DNA from: Lachnospiraceae bacterium JLR.KK002
GTDB taxonomy: Bacteria > Bacillota > Clostridia > Lachnospirales > Lachnospiraceae
Assembly: GCA_036941025.1 (NCBI GenBank)
Contig: JAYMNP010000002.1
Location: forward strand, 1-36,933
Length of the DNA: 36,933 nt
Reading direction: 5' to 3'
The notes below the pieces were generated by a model. That model searched no databases. It was not told the DNA's origin and saw nothing but the letters and a program-made list of their open reading frames with translations. The position numbers and the translations under genes were made by a program. How positions within the stretch are numbered: the first letter of the stretch is position 1; each line of letters opens with the position of its first letter. Below are positions 8,927 to 15,164 of this stretch, in pieces.

Positions 8927-10375
8927 TTATATTCCTCCGATGTTTTCTTCCAGTAACTCTTTTAAACTGTTATATTGTTCCAGGGCTTTTTCATATTTCT
9001 CTTTGCGCACATTCATTTCCAGACGAAACGCAGTTTTTTTCAGATCCTGAGGTCCTTCTTCCACCAGTTCTTTGATATTATGTGAAAATGTTTCCGCCTT
9101 ATCCCAGGCTCCCACCTCCATACAGATAATCAGTTTCTCCATTTTGTTTCGGATTTCCTGATGGTTTTCTTCAGTGCCGAACTGAAAGATTTCCCCTATA
9201 TTGTCGAATTTTGACATATCCTGATTCTGATTGATAAATTCAAACTGCTCCCGGACACTGTTTTCTTCTTTTTTGTTCTGTGCCACATGAAGCCTTACAG
9301 AGTAGGAAAAGCTGCTTCCCTTTCCCTTTTCACTTTCCAGATGGATACTGCCGTGCATGAGTTCCACCAGCTGCCTTGTAATTGCAAGCCCCAGTCCGGT
9401 TCCTCCGTATTTCCTGGTGATGGAAGCGTCCACCTGAGAAAAACTTTTGAATAATTTATCTTTTTCTTCCTGTGAAACTCCAATTCCTGTGTCAGATACC
9501 ACAAAAAACAGTTCAATCTCATCATCAAACTGCACCGTTTTAGTTACTTCTATATTAATGTATCCCACACTGGTAAATTTTACCGCATTGGACAGCAGAT
9601 TATTCAGAATCTGCGTCAGACGCAGCTCATCACCGATCAGATATGAGGGAATGGTCTTATCAATATTTACCATAATATGCAGCCCTTTGGAATTTATGGC
9701 TGTAATGTTTGTCTCCACTGCATGGTTTACCATCTGGTAAAAATCAAATTCTTTCTGCTCCAGAGTAAATTTCCCTGCTTCCAGCTTTGAAAAGTCCAGA
9801 ATATTGTTGATAATTGCAGACATATTCTCGCAGCACCGGGTAATAATATCCAGTGTACGTTTCTGCTCCGGGGTTACTCCTGCTTCCAGCATGTTGGTCA
9901 CATGTCCTTTCACACCATTTACCGGCGTACGCAGCTCATGGGTCACATTCGCCACAAATTCATTTCTCACCTTAATGGTTTCTTCCATTTCTTCCTTCAT
10001 GCGGACCAGCTTCCGTTCCGTCTCAATCCGCTTGGCCACGTTAATGGCAAAAATCAGATTCTGTCCTCCCTCCGTCATTACAGTCATGCGAACCGGAAAA
10101 CAGGTTCCGTTTTTCCGGTACATCATTCCTTCTTTCATGGCTGCCATCACTTCCAGAAGATTTTTGTCCCTCATTTTCTCCTGCTGCAGATCTGCCTGAA
10201 ACAAGGTAAAAAGATTGATATCGGTCAGTTCCTCCCCATAGCCAAGATCCTCTTTGGCCTGACTGTTGCCGTATTGTATCCTCCCCAGCCTGTCAAATCT
10301 CATGATAATCTCCAGCGCCGCATCTGCAAACCGGTAAAAATCCTCCCCCTGAAATATTTCCTGTTCCTGCTCCAT
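8927..10375 (-). CDS. PAS-domain histidine kinase with C-terminal HPt-like module
   Basis: This is the first gene of the chemotaxis operon. From the start chosen (482 aa; GGAAGGGG 8 nt upstream) it has no membrane helix, so it is a soluble sensor. A PAS domain (about 10-120) is followed by HisKA with H147 in FVANVTHELRTPVNG, and HATPase motifs NNLLSNAVKFT, VSDTGIGV and GGTGLGLAI. The last 90 residues are helical and carry SHNIKELVEEG (H432), placed like the HxxK of a histidine phosphotransfer domain, although the usual Gly after the Lys is Glu. A kinase with an HPt-like tail but no receiver in between is unusual and suggests phosphotransfer to a separate receiver, perhaps the HD-GYP regulator. 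An ATG 21 nt upstream is possible but has a weaker ribosome binding site. Confidence 0.88.
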   Translation of the reverse strand: MEQEQEIFQGEDFYRFADAALEIIMRFDRLGRIQYGNSQAKEDLGYGEELTDINLFTLFQADLQQEKMRDKNLLEVMAAMKEGMMYRKNGTCFPVRMTVMTEGGQNLIFAINVAKRIETERKLVRMKEEMEETIKVRNEFVANVTHELRTPVNGVKGHVTNMLEAGVTPEQKRTLDIITRCCENMSAIINNILDFSKLEAGKFTLEQKEFDFYQMVNHAVETNITAINSKGLHIMVNIDKTIPSYLIGDELRLTQILNNLLSNAVKFTSVGYINIEVTKTVQFDDEIELFFVVSDTGIGVSQEEKDKLFKSFSQVDASITRKYGGTGLGLAITRQLVELMHGSIHLESEKGKGSSFSYSVRLHVAQNKKEENSVREQFEFINQNQDMSKFDNIGEIFQFGTEENHQEIRNKMEKLIICMEVGAWDKAETFSHNIKELVEEGPQDLKKTAFRLEMNVRKEKYEKALEQYNSLKELLEENIGGI

Positions 10376-10449
10376 AATTTCCGCCCCTTCCTGCATGGTA
10401 TTTTCCGCCTGTATTCCTTTGACGCCATATCATTGCATTCATTATTTTT

Positions 10450-10478
10450 AGTATACTTTTTTCGAAATTTTGTGTCAA
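10450..10478 (-). promoter_or_regulatory. Promoter of the chemotaxis/HD-GYP operon
   Basis: On the minus strand TTGACA, 17 nt and TATACT form a near-perfect vegetative promoter 75 nt upstream of the kinase start. No comparable promoter or terminator was seen between the eight genes down to the chemoreceptor, so the block is probably one transcript of about 9 kb. It is not a flagellar sigma-28 type promoter. Confidence 0.8.
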
Positions 10479-10560
10479 GAAAAAAGTAAAAAAGCGTACT
10501 TCCTGCCTATTATAACGTTATGCGCTGAATAGGTATATTATTTTTATCTCACCGGGAGGG

Positions 10561-10583
10561 GCTTTCGCACTTTAGAGTGACAG
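10561..10583 (+). repeat. Short hairpin repeat, copy A (divergent)
   Basis: GCTTTCGCACTTTAGAGTGA followed by CAG matches the GCTTTCACGCATCAGCGTGA core seen at three other sites. The small stem is kept (CACT/AGTG here, CACGC/GCGTG elsewhere) although its bases differ, which hints at structure conservation. Confidence 0.4.
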
Positions 10584-10628
10584 CGTTTTCCTGTAAGCAA
10601 AGTGGGCAAGCCTACTTTAACTCCCCTG

Positions 10629-10646
10629 CCCCTCAATCTTGAGGGG
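10629..10646. repeat. Perfect 8-bp inverted repeat
   Basis: CCCCTCAA and TTGAGGGG are separated by TC. The loop is too tight for a good terminator and no T-run follows. It is part of the hairpin-rich stretch. Confidence 0.5.
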
Positions 10647-10716
10647 ATTGCACATTTTGTCGCGCCGAGCACAATTGCAACGCAATATTTTCCTCCTGTG
10701 CGAGTGCGCATCGTAA

Positions 10717-10786
10717 TTTTTTCTTCTATAGGAAAGGCACTTTTACGCATTAGCGTGACAAGGTCTTTCCTAATAGAAGAAAAAAA
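10717..10786. repeat. Short hairpin repeat, copy B, inside a 20-bp inverted repeat
   Basis: The outer arms TTTTTTCTTCTATAGGAAAG and CTTTCCTAATAGAAGAAAAA pair along their length apart from one extra base. They enclose CTTTTACGCATTAGCGTGAC, the same inner hairpin core as at 19.0 and 25.85 kb. The outer-plus-inner stem architecture is shared with copy C. Confidence 0.6.
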
Positions 10787-10787
10787 A

Positions 10788-10831
10788 GGAATCCGCAGCC
10801 AGGTACATCTGTACACATTCCTGCGGATTCC
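10788..10831 (-). terminator. Rho-independent terminator, probably for tRNA-Leu
   Basis: GGAATCCGCAG pairs with CTGCGGATTCC (11 bp), followed on the minus strand by eight T residues. It is the first strong terminator downstream of tRNA-Leu. The plus-strand side is also T-rich, so it may work in both directions. Confidence 0.7.
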
Positions 10832-10866
10832 ATTTTCTATTTTTCTATTTTCGGCCTCTTTTCATT

Positions 10867-10917
10867 TCATCGTTTCAGTACTGCGTTTTCAGCGTCAGTA
10901 CCGCAAAACGTTTTCAT
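10867..10917 (-). CDS. Possible 16-residue peptide downstream of tRNA-Leu
   Basis: ATG, preceded by GGAGG at a good distance, opens a 16-codon frame MKTFCGTDAENAVLKR ending in TGA, inside the putative tRNA-Leu transcript and before its terminator. The ribosome binding site is better than chance, but the frame is tiny and overlaps a GTACTG/CAGTAC dyad. It may be a leader peptide, a repeat by-product or nothing. Reported only because of the ribosome binding site. Confidence 0.15.
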   Translation of the reverse strand: MKTFCGTDAENAVLKR

Positions 10918-10952
10918 CCTGTTTCCTCCATATCTGCCTTATCATATACCAA

Positions 10953-11032
10953 TGCGGATGACAGGAATCGAACCTGCACGGTCTCCCACCAGATCCTAAG
11001 TCTGGCGCGTCTGCCAGTTCCGCCACATCCGC
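10953..11032 (-). tRNA. tRNA-Leu (anticodon TAG)
   Basis: The minus strand begins GCGGATGTGGCGGAACTGG and ends CATCCGC plus discriminator A; the 7-bp acceptor stem pairs perfectly. The anticodon loop CTTAGGA gives TAG, reading CUA-type leucine codons. A long variable arm (about TGGGAGACCGT) and the TTCGAAC T-loop are as expected for a class II leucine tRNA. CCA is not encoded. Confidence 0.95.
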
Positions 11033-11069
11033 CTGTAATTTTACCGGAAACATTTCCAGAACATTTCTG

Positions 11070-11098
11070 ATTATAATATTGCAAATTCGGAATGTCAA
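11070..11098 (-). promoter_or_regulatory. Consensus promoter of tRNA-Leu
   Basis: On the minus strand TTGACA, 17 nt and TATAAT match the vegetative consensus exactly, 38 nt upstream of the tRNA 5' end. Confidence 0.85.
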
Positions 11099-11228
11099 TA
11101 TCTTATGGCAATTCTTTTGGCGGAAAACAGAAATCCCGATAACAGTTCAGACAAGCTGCCCTGTTACAAATCCCGCTCTCTGCCGGGAAGAAGAATTCGG
11201 TCATTGGACAATCTGATTAAAAACTTTG

Positions 11229-11257
11229 TTGACAAAAGTTTTTTCTTGTGCTACTAT
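11229..11257 (+). promoter_or_regulatory. Promoter of the XRE regulator gene
   Basis: TTGACA, 17 nt and TACTAT lie about 70 nt before the XRE start codon. An ACAA...TTGT dyad spans the -35 box and spacer (ACAAAAGTTTTTTCTTGT), which could be an autoregulatory operator; that part is speculative. The 130 bases further upstream hold nothing recognisable. Confidence 0.65.
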
Positions 11258-11327
11258 TTTTGTATAGAAAACAAGGTTTTTCTTTTATATTCCATTTTTA
11301 TATGTTATGCGCTTATTGAGGTGAATA

Positions 11328-11849
11328 ATGACAACAGGAGAACGAATAAAAAAAATCAGACAGGAAAAGGGCCTGTTGCAAAGAGAACTCGGAGAAAAGA
11401 TAGGTGTTTCTCAGCAGATGATAGGACAATGGGAAAACGGAAAATCAAACCCCAAGATAGAAACCATACAAAAAATAGCAGATGCTCTAAATGTGCCTCA
11501 CTATGAATTACTGGGATTTGATGGCAGTATCCGGGTTAATCACTTCCCCGAAAGAAAAAAAGCAAATGAAGAAATAGCAAAACTATTTATAAAGCAGGCA
11601 GCCGGTGAAAAAATTACAGAAGAAGAATCACAAAAAGTTTTTGATTATATTGAACAAATAAGAGAATCTTACGATAGTCTTAGCAAAAATATAAAAAATC
11701 TCACAAAAATAATTGACAGGTGTTTAAATGAAAATCCCCAAATAGCCAGAGAAAGCCTTCAGGTAATCAAAGAAACTCTTCAGACACTTACAGATATGGC
11801 TCCTGCCATGCCTGGCTTTTTTGAGAGTTTAAACGATATTGACCGGTAA
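11328..11849 (+). CDS. XRE-family helix-turn-helix regulator
   Basis: This is a 173-residue DNA-binding protein. Residues 1-62 form a Cro/CI-type helix-turn-helix: TGERIKKIRQEKGL, then RELGEKIGVSQQMIGQWENG (the recognition helix region) and IQKIADALNVPHYELLG. The remaining 110 residues are helical, Lys/Glu/Ile-rich, with no enzyme motif; they probably mediate dimerisation. GAGGTG precedes the ATG. The gene is markedly AT-rich compared with the chromosomal genes around it and stands alone between tRNA genes beside a putative toxin gene, which fits acquired DNA. Whether it controls that module is unknown. Confidence 0.9.
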   Translation: MTTGERIKKIRQEKGLLQRELGEKIGVSQQMIGQWENGKSNPKIETIQKIADALNVPHYELLGFDGSIRVNHFPERKKANEEIAKLFIKQAAGEKITEEESQKVFDYIEQIRESYDSLSKNIKNLTKIIDRCLNENPQIARESLQVIKETLQTLTDMAPAMPGFFESLNDIDR

Positions 11850-11921
11850 AAAGCTGCCGAAATCATACATCTGACTTATCCGATATGCCTGAATGCCAGA
11901 AGAACTGCTGCACTATGACAA

Positions 11922-11950
11922 TATAATATGCTTAATCAGAGAGCCGAAGG
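11922..11950 (+). repeat. Left inverted repeat: promoter and 5' end of toxin mRNA
   Basis: TATAATATGCTTAATCAGAG, continuing AGCCGAAGG, provides a -10 box and the probable transcription start of the toxin mRNA. 25 of 29 bases match, in inverted orientation, the promoter/5' region of the opposing antisense RNA. There is no good -35 box, so the toxin promoter looks weaker than the antitoxin one. Confidence 0.65.
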
Positions 11951-11993
11951 GGCGATTACGTCAGCCATCAGGTGAAAGAAAGGGGCTGGTGCT

Positions 11994-12080
11994 ATGGTTA
12001 CATATAGGGACTTATTCACATTCGTAATTATGCTTTGCGCCGTTATAACTCTTGTTATCAACATCAAACGCAAAAAGTAG
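11994..12080 (+). CDS. Putative holin-like small membrane toxin (type I toxin-antitoxin)
   Basis: This is a 28-residue peptide starting MVTYRDLFTFVIML, with one hydrophobic helix (about residues 7-24) and a basic tail ending KRKK. This is the layout of the 'putative holin-like toxin' family, whose members typically begin MVTY and insert into the membrane. AAAGGGG lies 9 nt before the ATG and may be partly masked by a CAGCC (11962-11966) / GGCTG (11984-11988) hairpin. The stop codon lies inside the stem of a hairpin that serves as terminator of an antisense RNA coming from the other direction. The family assignment rests on size, N-terminus, hydrophobicity and gene context; toxicity is inferred, not shown. 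Confidence 0.72.
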   Translation: MVTYRDLFTFVIMLCAVITLVINIKRKK

Positions 12081-12170
12081 CGCCCTCGTCCTGGTAAGAT
12101 AAGGCGCTACTTCATGTAACAAATTATTATTCCGGCGGCCAGGCGTACTCTGGCTTTCGGCTCTCTTGTT
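12072..12170 (-). ncRNA. Candidate antisense antitoxin RNA
   Basis: A strong leftward promoter should start a transcript near 12170. It runs about 100 nt into the 3' end of the toxin gene, where AAGTAGCGCC/GGCGCTACTT followed on this strand by TTTTTG ends it. It overlaps the last codons and 3' untranslated part of the toxin mRNA, as in convergent type I systems such as txpA/ratA or fst. No open frame with a ribosome binding site was found in it. Start and end are predicted from promoter and terminator only. Confidence 0.6.
12075..12112 (-). terminator. Terminator of the antisense RNA overlapping the toxin stop codon
   Basis: A 10-bp stem, AAGTAGCGCC/GGCGCTACTT, is followed on the minus strand by a run of T residues. 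On the plus strand no T-run follows, so it stops mainly the leftward RNA. Confidence 0.65.
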
Positions 12171-12182
12171 AAGTATATTATA
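12154..12182 (-). repeat. Right inverted repeat: -10 box and 5' end of the antisense RNA
   Basis: Read leftward this is TATAATATACTTAACAAGAG and then AGCCGAAAG, matching the left repeat in 25 of 29 bases. Weaker similarity continues for about 20 bases past both copies. The toxin mRNA and antisense RNA therefore begin with nearly the same sequence. Confidence 0.7.
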
Positions 12183-12205
12183 AATCACATACATAGATTT
12201 TTCAA
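12177..12205 (-). promoter_or_regulatory. Strong promoter of the antisense RNA
   Basis: On the minus strand TTGAAA, 17 nt and TATAAT form a near-consensus promoter pointing at the toxin gene. No leftward protein gene lies in front of it, which is why an RNA product is proposed. Confidence 0.75.
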
Positions 12206-12274
12206 CCCTGAAAAGAACAAAGCAATATTACTCAGCTCATGAGGATACAGCAAAGCCTGTAATGAATTACATTG

Positions 12275-12319
12275 AAAAACAGCGGAAACCATTGATTTTA
12301 CTGGCTTTCCACTGTTTTT
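12275..12319 (-). terminator. Terminator of the six-tRNA operon
   Basis: On the minus strand AAAAACAGTGGAAAGCC pairs with GGTTTCCGCTGTTTTT with one mismatch; the stem ends in a T-run, 8 nt past tRNA-Lys. The A/T symmetry would allow it to stop rightward transcription as well. Confidence 0.75.
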
Positions 12320-12326
12320 AAGTTAA

Positions 12327-12399
12327 TGAGACATCGGGGATTCGAACCCCGGACAACTTGATTAAAAGTCAAGTGCTCTACCAACTGAGCTAATATCCC
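12327..12399 (-). tRNA. tRNA-Lys (anticodon TTT)
   Basis: The minus strand begins GGGATATTAGCTCAGTTGG and ends ATGTCTC plus discriminator A. The anticodon loop CTTTTAA gives TTT. The acceptor stem contains two G-T pairs. It is the last tRNA of the operon. Confidence 0.95.
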
Positions 12400-12418
12400 A
12401 TAATTATATAGAACAAAA

Positions 12419-12490
12419 CTGGGCTAGCTGGATTTGAACCAGCGAATGCAGGAGTCAAAGTCCTGTGCCTTACCGCTTGGCGATAGCCCA
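12419..12490 (-). tRNA. tRNA-Gln (anticodon TTG)
   Basis: The minus strand begins TGGGCTATCGCCAAGCGG and ends TAGCCCA plus discriminator G. The U1-A72 pair and the loop CTTTGAC (anticodon TTG) are typical of glutamine tRNA. Confidence 0.95.
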
Positions 12491-12535
12491 TCATTTCTAC
12501 CTGTACCCTGCAGACAACCCATTAATTTAGTAAAA

Positions 12536-12610
12536 GGTGGATACAGGGATTCGAACCCTGGGCCTCCAGAGCCACAATCTGGCGCGCTAACCAACTGCGC
12601 TATACCCACC
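12536..12610 (-). tRNA. tRNA-His (anticodon GTG)
   Basis: The minus strand begins GGTGGGTATAGCGCAGTTGG and ends TATCCACC. The extra 5' G facing C73, and the loop ATTGTGG with anticodon GTG, mark histidine tRNA. Confidence 0.95.
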
Positions 12611-12617
12611 ATATAAA

Positions 12618-12691
<74 letters not shown>

Positions 12692-12694
12692 ATA

Positions 12695-12765
12695 AGCGGG
12701 TGATGGGAATCGAACCCACGTATCCAGCTTGGAAGGCTGGTGTTCTACCATTGAACTACACCCGC
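12695..12765 (-). tRNA. tRNA-Gly (anticodon TCC)
   Basis: The minus strand begins GCGGGTGTAGTTCAATGG and ends CACCCGC plus discriminator T. The loop CTTCCAA gives anticodon TCC. Confidence 0.95.
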
Positions 12766-12772
12766 GTACAAA

Positions 12773-12847
12773 TCGGGGTGACAGGATTCGAACCTGCGGC
12801 CTCCTGGTCCCAAACCAGGCGCTCTAGCCAAGCTGAGCCACACCCCG
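12773..12847 (-). tRNA. tRNA-Pro (anticodon TGG)
   Basis: The minus strand begins CGGGGTGTGGCTCAGCTTGG and ends CACCCCG plus discriminator A. The loop TTTGGGA gives anticodon TGG. It is the first tRNA of the operon. Confidence 0.95.
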
Positions 12848-12883
12848 ACGACAACCTCTCTGTGTCGTCATAACGCAAGATAT

Positions 12884-12912
12884 ATTATATGCGAGATGGA
12901 TTAAAATGTCAA
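12884..12912 (-). promoter_or_regulatory. Consensus promoter of the tRNA operon
   Basis: On the minus strand TTGACA, 17 nt and TATAAT match the consensus exactly, 37 nt before tRNA-Pro. It drives six tRNAs through to the terminator after tRNA-Lys. Confidence 0.88.
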
Positions 12913-12948
12913 CAACTTTTTTTCTTTTTTTACATATTACTATTATAT

Positions 12949-13434
12949 TTATGAAATCAGATACTCTATCCGGAAATGAGCCTCCCCTGAATCGTCAATT
13001 TCCATAACAGCATAAGAAGGCTTCCGCCCCTCCTGCCTGGGATATGAGATACTGCCGGGATTCAGCGTGACAATCCCTCTGCTGTAATCCAGCACCGGAC
13101 GATGGATGTGGCCAAACATCACAACATCCATGCCCCTTCCCACAGCTTCTTTTTTCAAATCCTCAATTCCCATGGCAACATAATAATAATGCCCATGGGT
13201 AATCAGCACTTTATATTTTCCAATCTGAAGCTCCTTTTCCCGCTCCAGCTCAGAAAAAAAGTCATTATTGCCGGAAACGATTTCCAGAGGGCATCCGGCC
13301 AGTTCTGCTATGTAATCCTCAAATCCTTCCGCATCCCCAAGATGTATCATCATGTCAATGGGTTCCAGTTTCCTCAGAACCCGCACCAGATTCTTGTGCT
13401 TTTTATGTGTATCACTGACAATCAAAATTTTCAT
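12949..13434 (-). CDS. Metallophosphoesterase (YfcE/MJ0936-type)
   Basis: This is a 161-residue two-metal phosphoesterase. The metal ligands are visible in order: VSDTHKKH (D8, H10), HLGDAEG, SGNNDFF, ITHGHYY and FGHIHRP. The short single-domain form matches the YfcE-like branch, which hydrolyses phosphodiesters in vitro and whose natural substrate is generally unknown. It starts 10 nt after rdgB and is probably co-transcribed with it, a pairing common in Bacillota. The start is supported by AGGGATGAG upstream. Confidence 0.92.
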   Translation of the reverse strand: MKILIVSDTHKKHKNLVRVLRKLEPIDMMIHLGDAEGFEDYIAELAGCPLEIVSGNNDFFSELEREKELQIGKYKVLITHGHYYYVAMGIEDLKKEAVGRGMDVVMFGHIHRPVLDYSRGIVTLNPGSISYPRQEGRKPSYAVMEIDDSGEAHFRIEYLIS

Positions 13435-13444
13435 AAACTCATCC

Positions 13445-14044
13445 CTATCTGTCCGATAACTTCTCCTTCATGGCACGAAGTGCCTTTCCTCTGTGGCTCA
13501 GCCTGTTTTTCACTTCCATGGACAGTTGGGCGGTAGAACACTGATATTCATCCACATAAAAAATGGGGTCGTAGCCAAATCCATTTTCTCCGGCAGGCTC
13601 CCATCCAATATACCCTTCGATTGTCCCTCTTGTAACACAGGTCTCTCCCCCCGGAAACGCCGCCGCTATGGTACATACAAACCGGGCTGTCCGCTGTTCT
13701 TTTGGAACTCCTTCCAGCCGGTCTATGATATTCTGATTCTTAATCTCATAGGAGGTATCTTCTCCCATATACCTTGCGGAATAAATCCCCGGCTCTTTGT
13801 CCAGATAATCCACTTCCAGGCCGGAATCGTCCGCCAGCACCACCACATTTTCCTCCTGAACCTCCGCTGCTACGGCAACGGCCTTAATCAGGGCGTTTTC
13901 CTCAAATGTCTTTCCGTCCTCCACAACATGGGCCTGAATTCCCGCTTCTTTCATGGAGAGAATTTCCACGTCCAAATCTGACAAAATCTCACGGATTTCT
14001 TTCATTTTTCCCTGGTTTCCCGTCGCAAATATAATCTTTTCCAT
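13445..14044 (-). CDS. rdgB: XTP/dITP diphosphatase (RdgB/HAM1 family)
   Basis: The enzyme hydrolyses non-canonical purine triphosphates (XTP, dITP, ITP) to the monophosphate, keeping them out of DNA and RNA. The 199-residue protein has all family motifs: IIFATGNQGKMKEI at the start, VLADDSGLEVD, GFGYDPIF and KNRLSHRGKA. I start at the Met directly before EKIIFATGNQ, with AGGAGG about 12 nt upstream. A longer frame of 32 more codons has no family similarity. Confidence 0.95.
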   Translation of the reverse strand: MEKIIFATGNQGKMKEIREILSDLDVEILSMKEAGIQAHVVEDGKTFEENALIKAVAVAAEVQEENVVVLADDSGLEVDYLDKEPGIYSARYMGEDTSYEIKNQNIIDRLEGVPKEQRTARFVCTIAAAFPGGETCVTRGTIEGYIGWEPAGENGFGYDPIFYVDEYQCSTAQLSMEVKNRLSHRGKALRAMKEKLSDR

Positions 14045-14117
14045 ACTGAGCCCTGTCCTCCTGTACCGTATCGGCAAATTCTGTCCGGCAGATGCAGATA
14101 TGCCTGTGTATTTTATT

Positions 14118-15146
14118 TCAGTATCCTTCATCCAAAGCACGCATAATGGCGTTGTAAATCCCCTGTGCCGCCTGTTTCTGATATTCCGGCGAATTCAGCT
14201 TATTCAGTTCTTCCTGATTGGTCATAAACCCAACTTCTATCAACGCCGCAGGCACCTCATTATTTCTTATGATATAAATACCATTTCCATAGGTCAGTCC
14301 ATTGTTTTTGCTGCCCGTGGCGCCTGTGATTTCCTCCAGGCAAATCTGAGCAAGGTGCCTGCTGCTCAGGCCTTCTTCCTCCTTCAGCTCATCATACATA
14401 ACCTCTGTTCCGTTATATTTTGACATCTGACCGTCTGTGGTAGAATTACTGTGTACGCTGATGTAAAGGTTTGCTTCCGTTTTTCCTCCCAGCTGAGCCC
14501 TCTGCTCAAACGTAGGATTTGTATCTTCAGTTCTGGTATAGTATACGCCAATATTTCTGTCATTTTCATCCAGCAGTTCTTTTAGCCGGAGTACAATGGC
14601 AAGATTGATATCTTTCTCCATAATTTCCTGTTTGATGGCTCCCGGAGCACCGCCGCCGTGGCCTGCGTCAATCACCACAACTTTATCGTATACCTGCTGA
14701 GGCGTCAGAAAATCCACATACAGATAGCTGCCCGTCACTGTGGTCTTTACCTCATAAACCGCGTCCATGGTAATCTCTATCACGCCACTTTCCATATACA
14801 GGTCATTGATATGATTGCTTCTTCCCAACAGGGGATGACTGGTAAAATAATCTTTTTCCACCCCCGGAATCTTAATGGTAATCAACTGCCTGACATAATT
14901 ATTCTCAATGGTGATTTCTTCTTCTGTCATCCCTGCCGGTATTTCCACCCGAAGCTGCTGACGAAAATTAATATCCTCTTCTTCCTCTGCCTGTTCGGTA
15001 TAATAAGCAAGCATCTGGAGCTCCGACATCTGTTCCCGCTTTTCTTCTCTTTCATTTATTTTGGAATAAGGTCTCAGAACCACCAGAGCCGTAACAATCA
15101 GAACGGCCAGTGTCAGCGATGATATTTTCAGTATTTTTTCTTCCAT
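14118..15146 (-). CDS. Membrane-anchored N-acetylmuramoyl-L-alanine amidase (Amidase_3)
   Basis: The enzyme cuts the bond between muramic acid and the stem peptide of peptidoglycan. The 342-residue protein has an N-terminal membrane helix (about 9-25) acting as signal anchor, a beta-rich AMIN-like segment (about 65-150), and the zinc amidase domain from VVVIDAGHGG (H163), with E177 in MEKDINL, H232 in YISVHSNS and the catalytic Glu in LIEVGFMTN. It acts outside the membrane, in wall turnover, cell separation or sporulation. It lies 18 nt after the papain-like protease gene, so both are probably expressed together as envelope enzymes. Confidence 0.93.
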   Translation of the reverse strand: MEEKILKISSLTLAVLIVTALVVLRPYSKINEREEKREQMSELQMLAYYTEQAEEEEDINFRQQLRVEIPAGMTEEEITIENNYVRQLITIKIPGVEKDYFTSHPLLGRSNHINDLYMESGVIEITMDAVYEVKTTVTGSYLYVDFLTPQQVYDKVVVIDAGHGGGAPGAIKQEIMEKDINLAIVLRLKELLDENDRNIGVYYTRTEDTNPTFEQRAQLGGKTEANLYISVHSNSTTDGQMSKYNGTEVMYDELKEEEGLSSRHLAQICLEEITGATGSKNNGLTYGNGIYIIRNNEVPAALIEVGFMTNQEELNKLNSPEYQKQAAQGIYNAIMRALDEGY

Positions 15147-15164
15147 ATTGCCTCTTCTGTTCTT

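Larger units (their letters stand above)
10540..10952. other. Hairpin-rich non-coding stretch, probably a dispersed repeat unit
   Basis: There is no credible protein gene between the operon promoter and tRNA-Leu. The stretch is packed with dyads: a GCTTTCGCAC..GAGTGACA hairpin, CCCCTCAATCTTGAGGGG, a 20-base inverted repeat flanking a second copy of the same small hairpin, and a terminator. Open frames in it translate to low-quality Arg/Leu-rich peptides. The density of dyads suggests an interspersed element; a genome-wide self-comparison would settle it. Confidence 0.45.

Noticed and set aside
10450..10478. Flagellar sigma-28 promoter for the chemotaxis operon
   Set aside because: The hexamers TTGACA and TATACT at 17 nt fit the vegetative sigma factor. 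No TAAA-N15-GCCGATAA-like sequence was found upstream of the operon.
10544..10961. Frames of 90 and 119 codons between the chemotaxis promoter and tRNA-Leu
   Set aside because: They lie on hairpin repeats and a terminator and are Arg/Pro-rich without a plausible ribosome binding site. Better explained as repeat DNA.
11105..11506. Rightward 133-codon frame overlapping the XRE gene start
   Set aside because: It overlaps the XRE gene in another frame and runs through that gene's promoter. It has no family similarity and no ribosome binding site.
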